Shown here piece after piece: positions 26,366 through 34,661 of a DNA stretch of 64,000 bases. The DNA is from Massiliimalia timonensis (GTDB lineage: Bacteria > Bacillota > Clostridia > Oscillospirales > Ruminococcaceae), in contig NZ_FYDD01000004.1 of NCBI RefSeq assembly GCF_900186585.1, positions 620,001 to 684,000 on the forward strand, given 5' to 3'. A program made the translations under genes and the position numbers. A model generated the notes under the pieces. That model was not told the origin of the DNA, searched no databases, and saw only the letters and a program-made list of their open reading frames with translations. The first letter of the stretch is position 1, and the number at the start of each line of letters is the position of its first letter.

Positions 26366-27730
26366 ATGGCTTTTGAGGGATTGTCAGACAAGCTGGCCGC
26401 CGCGTTTAAAAAGTTAAAATCCAAAGGCAGGCTGAATGAGGATGACATCAAAGTTGCCATGCGGGAAGTCCGCTTGGCTTTGTTGGAAGCGGACGTAAAC
26501 TATAAGGTCGTCAAAGACTTTGTCAAGGATGTCAGTGCACGGGCAGTAGGTGCTGACGTGCTTGAAAGCCTGACACCGGCACAGCAGGTCATCAAGATCG
26601 TCAACGAAGAGCTGTGCCGTTTGATGGGTAGTGAAAACGCCCGGATCAACATACCGTCAAAACCGCCCTGCATCATCATGATGTGCGGGCTTCAGGGGAG
26701 CGGTAAAACAACGCATTCCGCAAAATTAGCCAAACATTTCCGTTCTCAGGGCCACAGGCCGCTTTTGGTCGCATGCGACGTGTACCGTCCGGCGGCGATC
26801 GACCAGTTAAAGGTGGTCGGCGCAAAGGCAGAGGCGCCTGTTTTTGAACTGGGGCAGATCGACCCGGTACAGATCGCGCAAAAAGCGGTTGCCCATGCAA
26901 AAGACCATGGGAACGACATCGTGATTTTAGATACCGCGGGACGGCTGCACATTGATGAAGAATTGATGAACGAGCTGAAAAATATCAAATCAGCGGTAAG
27001 CCCGAACGAGATTTTGCTGGTGGTCGACTCTATGACTGGGCAGGATGCAGTCAACGTTGCGCAAAGCTTTGACGAAACGCTGGGGATTGACGGCGTGATC
27101 CTGACCAAGCTGGACGGTGATACCAGGGGCGGGGCGGCGCTTTCCGTTTTGGCAGTGACCGGAAAACCGGTCAAGTTCGCCGGGATCGGAGAAAAGCTGG
27201 AAGACCTAGAGCCATTCCATCCGGAGCGGATGGCGTCCCGGATTTTGGGAATGGGCGATGTGCTGACCCTGATCGAAAAAGCGCAGACAACGATCGATGA
27301 GAAAAAAACAGGTGAAATGATGAATAAGCTGAAAGAAAGCAGCTTTGACATGAACGACCTGTTAGACTATATGTCCCAGATCAAAAAAATGGGACCGCTC
27401 AAGCAGCTGGTGAATATGATCCCGGGAGTGAGCGGGAAGATCAAGGACGAGGACATTGACGACCGCCAAATGGTTCGTTTAGAGGCGATGATCACCTCTA
27501 TGACCAAGGCGGAACGGGAAAATCCTAAAATCATCAACCCTAGCCGGAAACGCCGCATTGCAATGGGCAGCGGGACCAAAGTGGAGGATGTGAACCGCCT
27601 GCTCAAGCAGTTTGAGATGATGCAGAAGATGATGAAGCAGTTTGGCGGAAAAGGCGGTAAGAAAAAGCGCCGCCGCGGGTTCCCGATGATGCCGGGCGGA
27701 ATGGGTTCTATGCCGGGTATGCCGATGTAA
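26366..27730 (+). CDS. ffh: Signal recognition particle protein Ffh
   Basis: The SRP54 GTPase binds signal sequences of nascent membrane proteins and works with the SRP RNA and FtsY. The 454-residue protein has the N domain, a G domain with GLQGSGKTTHSAKLA, DTAGR and TKLDGDTRGG, and a C-terminal M domain rich in methionine (MMPGGMGSMPGMPM tail) for RNA and signal binding. The start is the ATG at 26366, with GGAGGT at 26355-26360; an in-frame TTG at 26345 is not preferred. Confidence 0.97.
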   Translation: MAFEGLSDKLAAAFKKLKSKGRLNEDDIKVAMREVRLALLEADVNYKVVKDFVKDVSARAVGADVLESLTPAQQVIKIVNEELCRLMGSENARINIPSKPPCIIMMCGLQGSGKTTHSAKLAKHFRSQGHRPLLVACDVYRPAAIDQLKVVGAKAEAPVFELGQIDPVQIAQKAVAHAKDHGNDIVILDTAGRLHIDEELMNELKNIKSAVSPNEILLVVDSMTGQDAVNVAQSFDETLGIDGVILTKLDGDTRGGAALSVLAVTGKPVKFAGIGEKLEDLEPFHPERMASRILGMGDVLTLIEKAQTTIDEKKTGEMMNKLKESSFDMNDLLDYMSQIKKMGPLKQLVNMIPGVSGKIKDEDIDDRQMVRLEAMITSMTKAERENPKIINPSRKRRIAMGSGTKVEDVNRLLKQFEMMQKMMKQFGGKGGKKKRRRGFPMMPGGMGSMPGMPM

Positions 27731-27830
27731 GGCGGCACTGACTATGCTTTTTACGCAAGCAGTTTTTGGATGGGCTGTGCGTGTAAAAATAGATTTGTTA
27801 AAAAAGAAAAGATTCAGGAGGTGACAGTTC

Positions 27831-28070
27831 ATGGCTGTTAAAATTAGATTGCGTCGTATGGGAGCTAAAAAAGCACCGTTCTATCGTATCGTTGTTGCTG
27901 ATTCCAGATATCCAAGAGATGGCAGATTCATCGAAGAAATCGGTTATTACGATCCGACAAAAGAACCGTCTGTAGTAAAAGTGGATGCTGAAAAGGTTCA
28001 GAAATGGATCGCGAACGGCGCTCAACCAACCGATACTGTGAAGAAGCTGTTGAAAAACGTTGCTGAATAA
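27831..28070 (+). CDS. rpsP: 30S ribosomal protein S16
   Basis: A 79-residue small-subunit protein, starting [19 protein letters not shown], which is diagnostic. CAGGAGGTGA precedes the ATG. The 100-base gap after ffh holds a possible leader fold (27748-27787) with the paired ends TTTTTACGCA and TGCGTGTAAAAA, not firmly assignable. khpA follows 13 bases after the stop. Confidence 0.98.
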   Translation: MAVKIRLRRMGAKKAPFYRIVVADSRYPRDGRFIEEIGYYDPTKEPSVVKVDAEKVQKWIANGAQPTDTVKKLLKNVAE

Positions 28071-28083
28071 GAGGTAATTTGAA

Positions 28084-28317
28084 ATGAAAGAATTACTAGA
28101 AACGATTGCGAAAGGTCTTGTTGAGAACAAGGATGCAGTAGAGGTGACCGTTGACGCCCCCAATGAAGAGGGTGTTGTGGTCTACCATCTGCATGTTGCT
28201 CAGGAAGATATGGGACGCATTATCGGAAAGCAGGGCAGAATTGCTAAAGCGATCCGTGCGGTGATGCGTGCCGGCGCCAGCAGAGTTGACCAAAAAATTG
28301 CGGTTGAGATTGAATAA
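28084..28317 (+). CDS. khpA: KH-domain RNA-binding protein KhpA
   Basis: A 77-residue single KH domain (GRIIGKQGRIAKAIRAVM holds the GxxG loop), of the KhpA family, which with KhpB binds many RNAs and influences cell division in streptococci and lactobacilli. It lies in the standard place between rpsP and rimM. A terminator-like hairpin follows. Confidence 0.95.
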   Translation: MKELLETIAKGLVENKDAVEVTVDAPNEEGVVVYHLHVAQEDMGRIIGKQGRIAKAIRAVMRAGASRVDQKIAVEIE

Positions 28318-28323
28318 CGATTT

Positions 28324-28348
28324 GGGAAGCGGCTTCGCTTCCCTTTTT
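28324..28348 (+). terminator. Terminator-like hairpin between khpA and rimM
   Basis: An 8-bp G/C-rich stem (28324-28331 with 28336-28343), loop GCTT, five T residues. As rimM and trmD have no evident promoter after it, it may act as a partial terminator. Confidence 0.75.
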
Positions 28349-28412
28349 GCTGTCTGTAAGACCGCGGGAGTAAAGAGATCGCCTGCGGATTCTGAAAGGA
28401 AAGGTCCAATAG

Positions 28413-28931
28413 ATGAAAAAAAGGTTTTTAGAGATTGGAAAAATCGTAACAACACATGGGATCGCCGGGGAAGTCCGGGTGCAGGCTTGGTGCGATACCA
28501 ATGATTTTTTGACGGAATTTGATGTTTTGTATTTTGATCAGGGAAAAACAAAGCTTGAGATCGAGCGGGCAAGGACCCATAAAAATGTCGTGATTTTAAA
28601 GATCAAGGGAATTGATGATATGAACACCGCGCAGACCTTGCGCAACCGGATCCTTTATGTGGACCGGAACGACATTGAACTTCCGGAGGGCACCTATTTT
28701 ATTCAGGATCTGGTCGGCTGTAAGGTGATTGACTTTGACTGCCCGGAAAAGGAATACGGGATCTTGACAGAAGTCAGCCAGACCGGTGCGAATGACGTTT
28801 ACCATGTCAAGGGGGAAGATGGAAAGACCGTGCTGATCCCCGCTATCCCTGATGTGATCCAAAAAACGGATGTTGATGCCGGCGTGATCGAAATTACACC
28901 GTTGAAAGGGTTGTTTGACGATGAGGATTGA
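28413..28931 (+). CDS. rimM: Ribosome maturation factor RimM
   Basis: Assists 30S maturation near the S19 head region. 172 residues: N-terminal RimM barrel (EIGKIVTTHGIAGEVRVQAW) and C-terminal PRC barrel (YFIQDLVGCKVI...ILTEVSQTGANDVYHV). GAAAGGAAAGG lies upstream. Its stop overlaps the trmD start by 11 bases. Confidence 0.96.
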   Translation: MKKRFLEIGKIVTTHGIAGEVRVQAWCDTNDFLTEFDVLYFDQGKTKLEIERARTHKNVVILKIKGIDDMNTAQTLRNRILYVDRNDIELPEGTYFIQDLVGCKVIDFDCPEKEYGILTEVSQTGANDVYHVKGEDGKTVLIPAIPDVIQKTDVDAGVIEITPLKGLFDDED

Positions 28932-29619
28932 TATTGCGACCCTGTTCCCGGAAATGTGTGAAGCTGTGTTAAGCGAAAGTATTGTTGGGCGTGCCCGGAA
29001 AAACGGCTTGGTCGAGGTGCACTGCCACAATATCCGCGACTATACGCTGGATAAGCATAACCGGGTGGACGATACCCCGTACGGCGGGGGAAAAGGGATG
29101 GTTATGCAGGCAGACCCGATTTGGCGCTGCTATCAGGCTGTCTGTGAAATGACCCAGGACAAGCCGCATGTCATCTACCTTTCCCCGCAGGGAAAGGTTC
29201 TGACGCAGGCAATGTCGGTGGAATACAGCAAAATGGAGCATTTGTTTTTGCTGTGCGGGCATTATGAGGGCGTTGACGAAAGGATCATTGAAAAGATCGT
29301 AGATGAAGAGGTATCGATCGGGGATTATGTGCTGACCGGGGGGGAGCTTCCGGCGCTGGTGCTGGCAGACAGTGTGATCCGACTGTGTGATGGAGTGCTA
29401 TCCGGCTCGGAATGCTTTGAACAGGAAAGTCACTACAACGGGCTGCTGGAGTACCCACAGTACACCCGCCCTGAAGAATGGGAGGGCATGAGGGTGCCGG
29501 AGGTGCTGCTTTCGGGGCATCATGCGAATATTGAGAAATGGCGGATGGAGCAATCCCTGAAACGGACAGAACAAAAACGCCCTGATATGCTGAAAACATA
29601 TCAAAAGGGGCTGAATTGA
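28921..29619 (+). CDS. trmD: tRNA (guanine-N1-)-methyltransferase
   Basis: Methylates G37 of tRNAs next to the anticodon, which prevents frameshifting. The 232-residue SPOUT protein has SPQGKVLTQ, LLCGHYEGVDERI and the SIGDYVLTGGELPAL knot region that binds SAM, with the C-terminal RPEEWEGMRVPEVLLSGHHANIEKWR. The ATG at 28921 (MRIDIATLFPEM) is chosen; it overlaps rimM, suggesting coupling. rplS, which normally follows, is not present here. Confidence 0.96.
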   Translation: MRIDIATLFPEMCEAVLSESIVGRARKNGLVEVHCHNIRDYTLDKHNRVDDTPYGGGKGMVMQADPIWRCYQAVCEMTQDKPHVIYLSPQGKVLTQAMSVEYSKMEHLFLLCGHYEGVDERIIEKIVDEEVSIGDYVLTGGELPALVLADSVIRLCDGVLSGSECFEQESHYNGLLEYPQYTRPEEWEGMRVPEVLLSGHHANIEKWRMEQSLKRTEQKRPDMLKTYQKGLN

Positions 29620-29745
29620 CTTTTTGTGTTGAAAACCAATGGAAAAATGGCACAAACTGTTGAAAACTTTATAGATGATTTGCATAAACGACTTCCGGCA
29701 AAATATGTCCAATCTATAGAAAAATCTGAAAAATTTTTTAAACGA

Positions 29746-29773
29746 TTGACGGTTTCAAGGTTTGTGATATAAT
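29746..29773 (+). promoter_or_regulatory. Promoter of the HPr gene
   Basis: TTGACG (29746-29751), 16 bases, TATAAT (29768-29773), about 95 bases before the HPr start. This 250-base gap after trmD has no other feature. Confidence 0.8.
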
Positions 29774-29867
29774 AATAATTGTTCGAATCATTTTATCCTG
29801 TTAAAGCGACAGGATTGTTAGAACGGTTGTATGGTATTATGATTGTTGGTTAAGGAGAGTAACAAAA

Positions 29868-30131
29868 ATGTACGTGAAAGATGTCGAAGTGCAAAATCAG
29901 GTTGGTTTACATGCGCGTCCTGCAACTTTTTTCATTCAGAAAGCGAATGAATACAAATCTTCTATTTGGGTAGAAAAGGAAGAACGCCGCGTAAATGCAA
30001 AAAGCCTGCTGGGCGTTTTGTCTTTGGGGATTTTGGGAGGCAATAATATTAAAATTATTGCTGATGGCGCTGACGAGCAGGAAGCTGTAGAAGGCCTGGT
30101 AACATTGGTAGAATCCGGTTTCGCTGAATAA
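29868..30131 (+). CDS. ptsH: HPr phosphocarrier family protein
   Basis: An 87-residue HPr-fold protein, the phosphate carrier between enzyme I and sugar-specific EIIA in the PTS and, when phosphorylated on serine, a cofactor of CcpA for carbon control. H15 (in GLHARPA) and S46 (in NAKSLLGV) are both present, so it looks able to do both and is not a Crh, which lacks H15. TAAGGAGAG is upstream of the ATG. It is monocistronic: own promoter and own terminator. No ptsI is adjacent. Confidence 0.9.
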   Translation: MYVKDVEVQNQVGLHARPATFFIQKANEYKSSIWVEKEERRVNAKSLLGVLSLGILGGNNIKIIADGADEQEAVEGLVTLVESGFAE

Positions 30132-30145
30132 TAACAAAAGAATTA

Positions 30146-30176
30146 AAAAAGGACTGTCTTAGTGACAGTCCTTTTT
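30146..30176. terminator. Bidirectional terminator between HPr and cyclophilin genes
   Basis: A 13-bp perfect stem (30146-30158 with 30164-30176), loop TTAGT, with A and T runs on its two sides, serving both converging genes. Confidence 0.93.
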
Positions 30177-30189
30177 CTTTTCTATTGCT

Positions 30190-30708
30190 TTATAATGTTT
30201 CCGGTTCACCGTAATCTACGCCAAAGGTTTCTACTGTTACCTTGCGCATAGCCTGGTTTTCTTTCGGCTTGTCACGGAAATCACGCGGCACATTCACAAT
30301 GCGCTGTACCTCGTCGATCCCCTCAATAACCTTGCCAAATGCGGCATACTGTCCATCCAAATGTGGGGCATCGTCTGTCATGATAAAGAACTGGGAACCG
30401 GCGCTGTCCGGATGGGAAGATCGCGCCATGGAGATGACGCCGGTGGTGTGCTTCAAATCATTTTTAAAGCCGTTGGCCGAGAACTCGCCGGCAATGGAAT
30501 AACCCGGTCCGCCAACGCCGATTCCTTGCGGATCGCCGCCCTGGATCATAAAGCCGGGTATCACGCGGTGAAAGATAACACCGTCATAAAATCCCTTTTT
30601 GACCAGTGAAATAAAGTTTTTTACCGTGTTCGGGGCAATGTCCGGGTAAAGCTCTACTTTAATATCGGCATTGTTTTCTGTTGTGATTGTAACGACTGGG
30701 TTTGACAT
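30190..30708 (-). CDS. Peptidyl-prolyl cis-trans isomerase (cyclophilin)
   Basis: A 172-residue cyclophilin without signal peptide, so cytoplasmic. It speeds proline isomerisation during folding. The core motifs are present: FHRVIPGFMIQGGDP, AGSQFFIMTDDAPHLDGQYAAFGKV. The residue equivalent to human W121 is leucine, usual in bacterial forms with low cyclosporin affinity. GAGGAGG precedes the start. htpG ends 24 bases upstream, so the two chaperone-type genes may be cotranscribed from the heat-shock promoter. Confidence 0.95.
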   Translation of the reverse strand: MSNPVVTITTENNADIKVELYPDIAPNTVKNFISLVKKGFYDGVIFHRVIPGFMIQGGDPQGIGVGGPGYSIAGEFSANGFKNDLKHTTGVISMARSSHPDSAGSQFFIMTDDAPHLDGQYAAFGKVIEGIDEVQRIVNVPRDFRDKPKENQAMRKVTVETFGVDYGEPETL

Positions 30709-30732
30709 GGGGAAAACCTCCTCAAAATATTA

Positions 30733-32631
30733 TTATTGGGTCATCAGATCGCAAACTGCATTAGAAAATGCCACAGGGTCTTCGACCGGCATTCCTTCGA
30801 TCAGCATGGCTTGGGTATACAACAGGTCTGTATAGGCATTTAATTTTTCTGGGTCAGTTGCAGCAAGCTTTTTCAGAGTCTCAAAAATTGGGTGCGCGGC
30901 ATTGATCTCCAGCACACGCTCTGCCTTGACCTTTTGATCCGTCGGCATAGCGTTTAATACCTTTTCCATTTCCAGGCTCAAACCGCCTTCACTGGTCAGG
31001 CAGACCGGATGGCTTTTTAAACGCTGGGACAGACGCACCTTGGAAACTTTGTCGCCTAAGGCTTCTTTCATAGCTGCAAACAGGTCTTTGTTTTCTTCCT
31101 CCTGCTTTTTGATCTCTTCCTTTTCTTCTTCTGTTTCCAGGTCAAGATCTCCGGCGGAAATGGATTTAAACTGCTTTTCCTGATATTCACGCATCATCTG
31201 GATAGCAAATTCATCAATGTCATCGGTCAGGTAAAGGATCTCGAACCCTTTGTCCTTTACAAGCTCAGCCTGCGGCAGGTGCTCGATCCGTGCTACTGAT
31301 TCCCCGGTCGCATAATAGATGTACTTCTGCTCCTCTTTCATGCGGGAAACATATTCCGCCAAAGAAACCAGCTTGTTTTCGCTGGAGGAGTGGAATAAAA
31401 GCAGATCTTGAAGCTGTTCCTTGTTCATGCCGTAGTTGCTGTAAACGCCGTATTTTAACTGGAGGCCAAAGTTTTCAAAGAACTTGTTATAGGCCTCTCG
31501 GTCGGATTTCATGAGTTTTGCCAGTTCATTTTTGATCTTTTTCTCAATGCTCTTGGCAATCACCTTCAGCTGACGGTCGTGCTGCAGCATTTCACGGGAG
31601 ATATTCAGCGACAGGTCCTCAGAATCCACCAAACCCTTGACAAAGCTGAAATAGTCCGGCAGCAGGTCGGCGCATTTATCCATGATCAATACGCCGTTGG
31701 AATAAAGCTGCAAGCCCTTTTCAAAATCCTTGGTGTAGTAATTAAACGGAGCCTTGGCAGGGATAAATAACAGCGCGTTGTAGGTCGCAGCTCCTTCGGT
31801 TTTGCTGTGGATCACTTTCAGCGGGTCTTCAAAGTCAAAGAATTTTTCTTTGTAGAAGTTGTTGTAATCTTCCTCGCTGACTTCCTCTTTGCTCTTTTTC
31901 CAGATCGGGACCATACTGTTTAAGGTTTCTGTTTCCGTATAGGTTTCGTATTCCGGGTCGACCCCGTCCTTCCCGGTTCCTTCTTTTAATTTGGAACGTT
32001 CCATCTCCATCTGGATCGGATAACGGATATAATCGGAATACTTTTTCACGATTCCCTGAATGCGGTACTGTTCCAAAAATTCATCGAAATTCTCTTCTTC
32101 GGTGTTTTCCTTGATCTTCAGGATGACATCAGTTCCCACGCTGTCTTTCCGGCATGGTTCGATGGTATATCCGTCCACCCCGCTGGAGATCCAGCAATAG
32201 GCGTCGTCCGAGCCGTAAGCGCGGCTGACCACCTTTACTTCGGAGCTTACCATGAAAGCGGCGTAAAACCCAACGCCGAACTGGCCGATGATGTCAACAT
32301 CATCTTGCATATCGTTTTCCTTTTTAAAGGCAAGAGAACCGCTTTTTGCAATGACGCCTAGGTTGTTTTCCAGTTCTTCCTGCGTCATGCCGATACCGTT
32401 GTCGGACAAGGTGAGGGTGCGGTTTTCCTTGTCCAGCGAAAGATGGATTTTAAAATCCTCACGGGACAGGGAAATACTGTGGTCGGTAAGGGATTTGAAA
32501 TACAGCTTGTCAATGGCATCGCTCGCGTTGGAGATCAATTCCCGCAGAAAAATTTCATGATGCGTATAAATGGAATGGATCATCAAGTCCAGCAGACGCT
32601 TTGATTCCGCTTTGAATTGTTTTTTTGCCAT
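30733..32631 (-). CDS. htpG: Molecular chaperone HtpG (Hsp90)
   Basis: ATP-dependent chaperone, 632 residues, with the N-terminal GHKL ATPase ([38 protein letters not shown]), middle domain ([21 protein letters not shown]) and C-terminal dimerisation domain. AAAAGGAG lies just before the ATG. The gene is preceded by a perfect CIRCE operator and a sigma-A promoter, so it is very likely under HrcA heat-shock control. The cyclophilin gene follows in the same direction. Confidence 0.97.
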   Translation of the reverse strand: MAKKQFKAESKRLLDLMIHSIYTHHEIFLRELISNASDAIDKLYFKSLTDHSISLSREDFKIHLSLDKENRTLTLSDNGIGMTQEELENNLGVIAKSGSLAFKKENDMQDDVDIIGQFGVGFYAAFMVSSEVKVVSRAYGSDDAYCWISSGVDGYTIEPCRKDSVGTDVILKIKENTEEENFDEFLEQYRIQGIVKKYSDYIRYPIQMEMERSKLKEGTGKDGVDPEYETYTETETLNSMVPIWKKSKEEVSEEDYNNFYKEKFFDFEDPLKVIHSKTEGAATYNALLFIPAKAPFNYYTKDFEKGLQLYSNGVLIMDKCADLLPDYFSFVKGLVDSEDLSLNISREMLQHDRQLKVIAKSIEKKIKNELAKLMKSDREAYNKFFENFGLQLKYGVYSNYGMNKEQLQDLLLFHSSSENKLVSLAEYVSRMKEEQKYIYYATGESVARIEHLPQAELVKDKGFEILYLTDDIDEFAIQMMREYQEKQFKSISAGDLDLETEEEKEEIKKQEEENKDLFAAMKEALGDKVSKVRLSQRLKSHPVCLTSEGGLSLEMEKVLNAMPTDQKVKAERVLEINAAHPIFETLKKLAATDPEKLNAYTDLLYTQAMLIEGMPVEDPVAFSNAVCDLMTQ

Positions 32632-32665
32632 ATGATCTATCTCCTTTTTATAAATTCCTTTATTT

Positions 32666-32692
32666 TTAGCACTCTATCGCATCGAGTGCTAA
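32666..32692. promoter_or_regulatory. CIRCE operator (HrcA binding site)
   Basis: A perfect inverted repeat TTAGCACTC - N9 - GAGTGCTAA (32666-32674 and 32684-32692) lies between the htpG promoter and its start codon. This is the full consensus recognised by the heat-shock repressor HrcA. Confidence 0.97.
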
Positions 32693-32696
32693 AAAC

Positions 32697-32725
32697 AGTA
32701 TAGTACATTTTTCCAGTGAAATCAA
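32697..32725 (-). promoter_or_regulatory. Promoter of htpG
   Basis: On the minus strand TTGATT (32725-32720), 17 bases, TATACT (32702-32697). The CIRCE element begins five bases downstream, so HrcA would cover the transcription start. Confidence 0.85.
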
Positions 32726-32810
32726 CCCTTTGCACAGGATTCTTCTGGAAAATTTACAATTCCAACATATTTTAAAAGCTGGGAAAAGGATAGTATTTTG
32801 CGGACTATTC

Positions 32811-32819
32811 TGGTATAAT
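32811..32819 (+). promoter_or_regulatory. Extended -10 promoter of the exonuclease gene
   Basis: TGGTATAAT, an extended -10 motif, is 30 bases upstream of the start; the -35 (TAGTAT at 32791) is poor. Confidence 0.55.
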
Positions 32820-32848
32820 ATAAACTATAAACCACATAAAGAGGAACG

Positions 32849-33610
32849 GTGATCGATTTGAAATTGGTATCATGGAACGTAAACGGGCTTCGGGCTTGTA
32901 TGAATAAAGGATTTTTGGAGTTTTTCCGGGAGGCGGACGCTGATATTTTTTGTATCCAGGAAACAAAGATGCAGGAAGGACAAGCCGAGATCTCGCTGGA
33001 GGGATACCAGCAGTTTTGGAACAGCGCAGTCAAAAAAGGGTATTCCGGGACAGCGGTTTTTACACGTGTCACTCCGCTTTCGGTGCAGTATGATATTGGT
33101 GCGCCGGAGCATACCGGCGAGGGCAGGACGGTTACCCTGGAGTTTGAGGAATTTTATCTGGTAAACGTTTATACCCCAAACTCCCAACAGGAGCTGGCAA
33201 GGCTCCCGTACCGGATGGCGTGGGAAACGGCGTTTCGGGAATATGTGAAAGGCTTGGACCAGAAAAAGCCGGTGATCATCTGCGGGGACATGAATGTGGC
33301 CCATCAGGAGATCGACCTGAAAAACCCCAAGACCAACCGCAAAAACGCAGGATTCTCTGATGAGGAGCGGGAAAAGATGACCGAGTTGTTGCAGGCCGGC
33401 TGGGTAGACAGCTTCCGTTACCTTTATCCAGAGGCGACAGGGGTATACAGCTGGTGGTCCTACCGGTTCCAGGCACGGGCAAAGAACGCGGGGTGGCGGA
33501 TCGATTACTTTTTGGTGTCGGAACGCTGGAAAGACCGGATTCAAGACAGCCGGATCGACACGCAGGTTCTTGGCAGCGACCATTGCCCGGTGGAACTGCT
33601 GTTAAAATGA
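32849..33610 (+). CDS. xth: Exodeoxyribonuclease III / AP endonuclease
   Basis: Cuts DNA at abasic sites and removes nucleotides 3' to 5' in base-excision repair. The 253-residue endonuclease/exonuclease/phosphatase fold shows SWNVNGLRA, FCIQETKMQ, ICGDMNVAHQEIDL and the terminal GSDHCPVELLLK, holding all metal and catalytic residues. The start is GTG at 32849, close after GAGGAAC; a TTG at 32858 is an alternative. It diverges from htpG. Confidence 0.95.
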   Translation: MIDLKLVSWNVNGLRACMNKGFLEFFREADADIFCIQETKMQEGQAEISLEGYQQFWNSAVKKGYSGTAVFTRVTPLSVQYDIGAPEHTGEGRTVTLEFEEFYLVNVYTPNSQQELARLPYRMAWETAFREYVKGLDQKKPVIICGDMNVAHQEIDLKNPKTNRKNAGFSDEEREKMTELLQAGWVDSFRYLYPEATGVYSWWSYRFQARAKNAGWRIDYFLVSERWKDRIQDSRIDTQVLGSDHCPVELLLK

Positions 33611-33648
33611 AGATGTGGGAACCGGCCATTTAAAAAAGGAAAGACTGG

Positions 33649-34062
33649 GTGATGACCGTGAAAGCTTTACGGGAAAAATGGATCACATTTTGTAAAACCT
33701 TTGCAGGGGCTTATGAGGACTACCCGTTTCGCGATGAAAACTGGACGATGATGCGGGCGGCAAACAAAAAGACTTTTGCCGCAATCTACGAACGGGGCGG
33801 GCTGTTGTGCATCAATGTAAAATGCGAGCCTATGCAGGCGGATTTTTGGCGGGAGGTATACCCGGCCGTGATTCCAGGCTACCATATGAATAAAGTGCAC
33901 TGGAACACGATTTTGCTGGACGGCAGTATAGAGGATGCTGCGGTGGAAGAAATGATTGCGCACAGCTATGGGCTGGTGCAGCCAAAACGTCCGGAAAACC
34001 GTAAAAAAGCAGGGAAAACAGTTGACATTACCGGAAAAGGGTGTTATAATAATAAAAGTTGA
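33649..34062 (+). CDS. MmcQ/YjbR family protein
   Basis: A 137-residue protein of the MmcQ/YjbR family, whose members have a small DNA-binding-like fold and no settled function. Typical features are an early W/F-rich DYPFRDENWTMMRA, then LLCINVKCEP, PGYHMNKVHWNTILLDG and the helix AVEEMIAHSYGLV. Start GTG at 33649 or ATG at 33652, after AAAAGGA. Its last 40 bases contain the promoter for the rimP operon. No partner gene is nearby. Confidence 0.85.
   Translation: MMTVKALREKWITFCKTFAGAYEDYPFRDENWTMMRAANKKTFAAIYERGGLLCINVKCEPMQADFWREVYPAVIPGYHMNKVHWNTILLDGSIEDAAVEEMIAHSYGLVQPKRPENRKKAGKTVDITGKGCYNNKS
34022..34050 (+). promoter_or_regulatory. Consensus promoter of the rimP-nusA-infB operon
   Basis: Perfect TTGACA (34022-34027), 17 bases, perfect TATAAT (34045-34050), inside the 3' end of the preceding MmcQ-like gene. 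Confidence 0.93.
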
Positions 34063-34072
34063 ATAAAGGAAG

Positions 34073-34108
34073 AAAGGAAAGACCAGGAAATATCCTGGTC
34101 TTTCCTTT
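34073..34108 (+). terminator. Leader hairpin ahead of rimP, terminator-like
   Basis: A perfect 16-bp stem (34073-34088 with 34093-34108), loop AATA, whose 3' arm is rich in T (TTTCCTTT). It begins only about 15-20 bases after the expected transcription start, so it may terminate the upstream gene, attenuate the operon, or both. Confidence 0.75.
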
Positions 34109-34141
34109 GCATTAGAGAGGGAAAAGGAGAGGGTTCTTTTC

Positions 34142-34618
34142 ATGAAGGGAACAAAAAAGAATACCGCGGCCATGGTATACGACCTTGCGAAGCCCATTAC
34201 TGATGACGTTGGCGTCTACTTGTGGGATGTGCGCTTTGAAAAGGAAGGCGCGTCCTGGTTTTTAAAGGTGATCATCGATAGCGATGAAGGGATCACCTTT
34301 GACGACTGCGAAGCGGTGAGCCGCCCATTGAGCACTTTGTTGGATGAAGAGGACTTCATTGAGCAGAGCTATTATTTGGAGGTGTCTTCCCCGGGCGTGA
34401 TGCGGGAACTGCGCAAGCCGGACCATTTTGAGGTATGCATCGGCGACGATGTTTTGGTAAAGCTGATCCGTCCTGATGAAGCGGGACAACGGGAATTTCA
34501 CGGTGTGCTGACCGGTTATGACGATGGGCGCTTTACCATAGAAGCAGACGGGCAGGAAAAAGAATTTGTGCTGAGTGACTGCGCGTTTGTCAAGCTGGAT
34601 GATGATATAGAATTTTAG
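34142..34618 (+). CDS. rimP: Ribosome maturation factor RimP
   Basis: Helps assemble the 30S subunit. 158 residues: N-terminal alpha/beta domain (LWDVRFEKEGASWFLKVIIDSDEGITFDDCEAVSRPLS) and C-terminal SH3-like domain, with the family motif YYLEVSSPGVMRELRK between them. It is first in the operon rimP-nusA-ylxR-ylxQ-infB. A GAGAGGG site lies upstream of the ATG. Confidence 0.95.
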   Translation: MKGTKKNTAAMVYDLAKPITDDVGVYLWDVRFEKEGASWFLKVIIDSDEGITFDDCEAVSRPLSTLLDEEDFIEQSYYLEVSSPGVMRELRKPDHFEVCIGDDVLVKLIRPDEAGQREFHGVLTGYDDGRFTIEADGQEKEFVLSDCAFVKLDDDIEF

Positions 34619-34661
34619 GACAGGGAACAAGGAAAGATTTTTAGAGAGGAATGGTTGGAAA

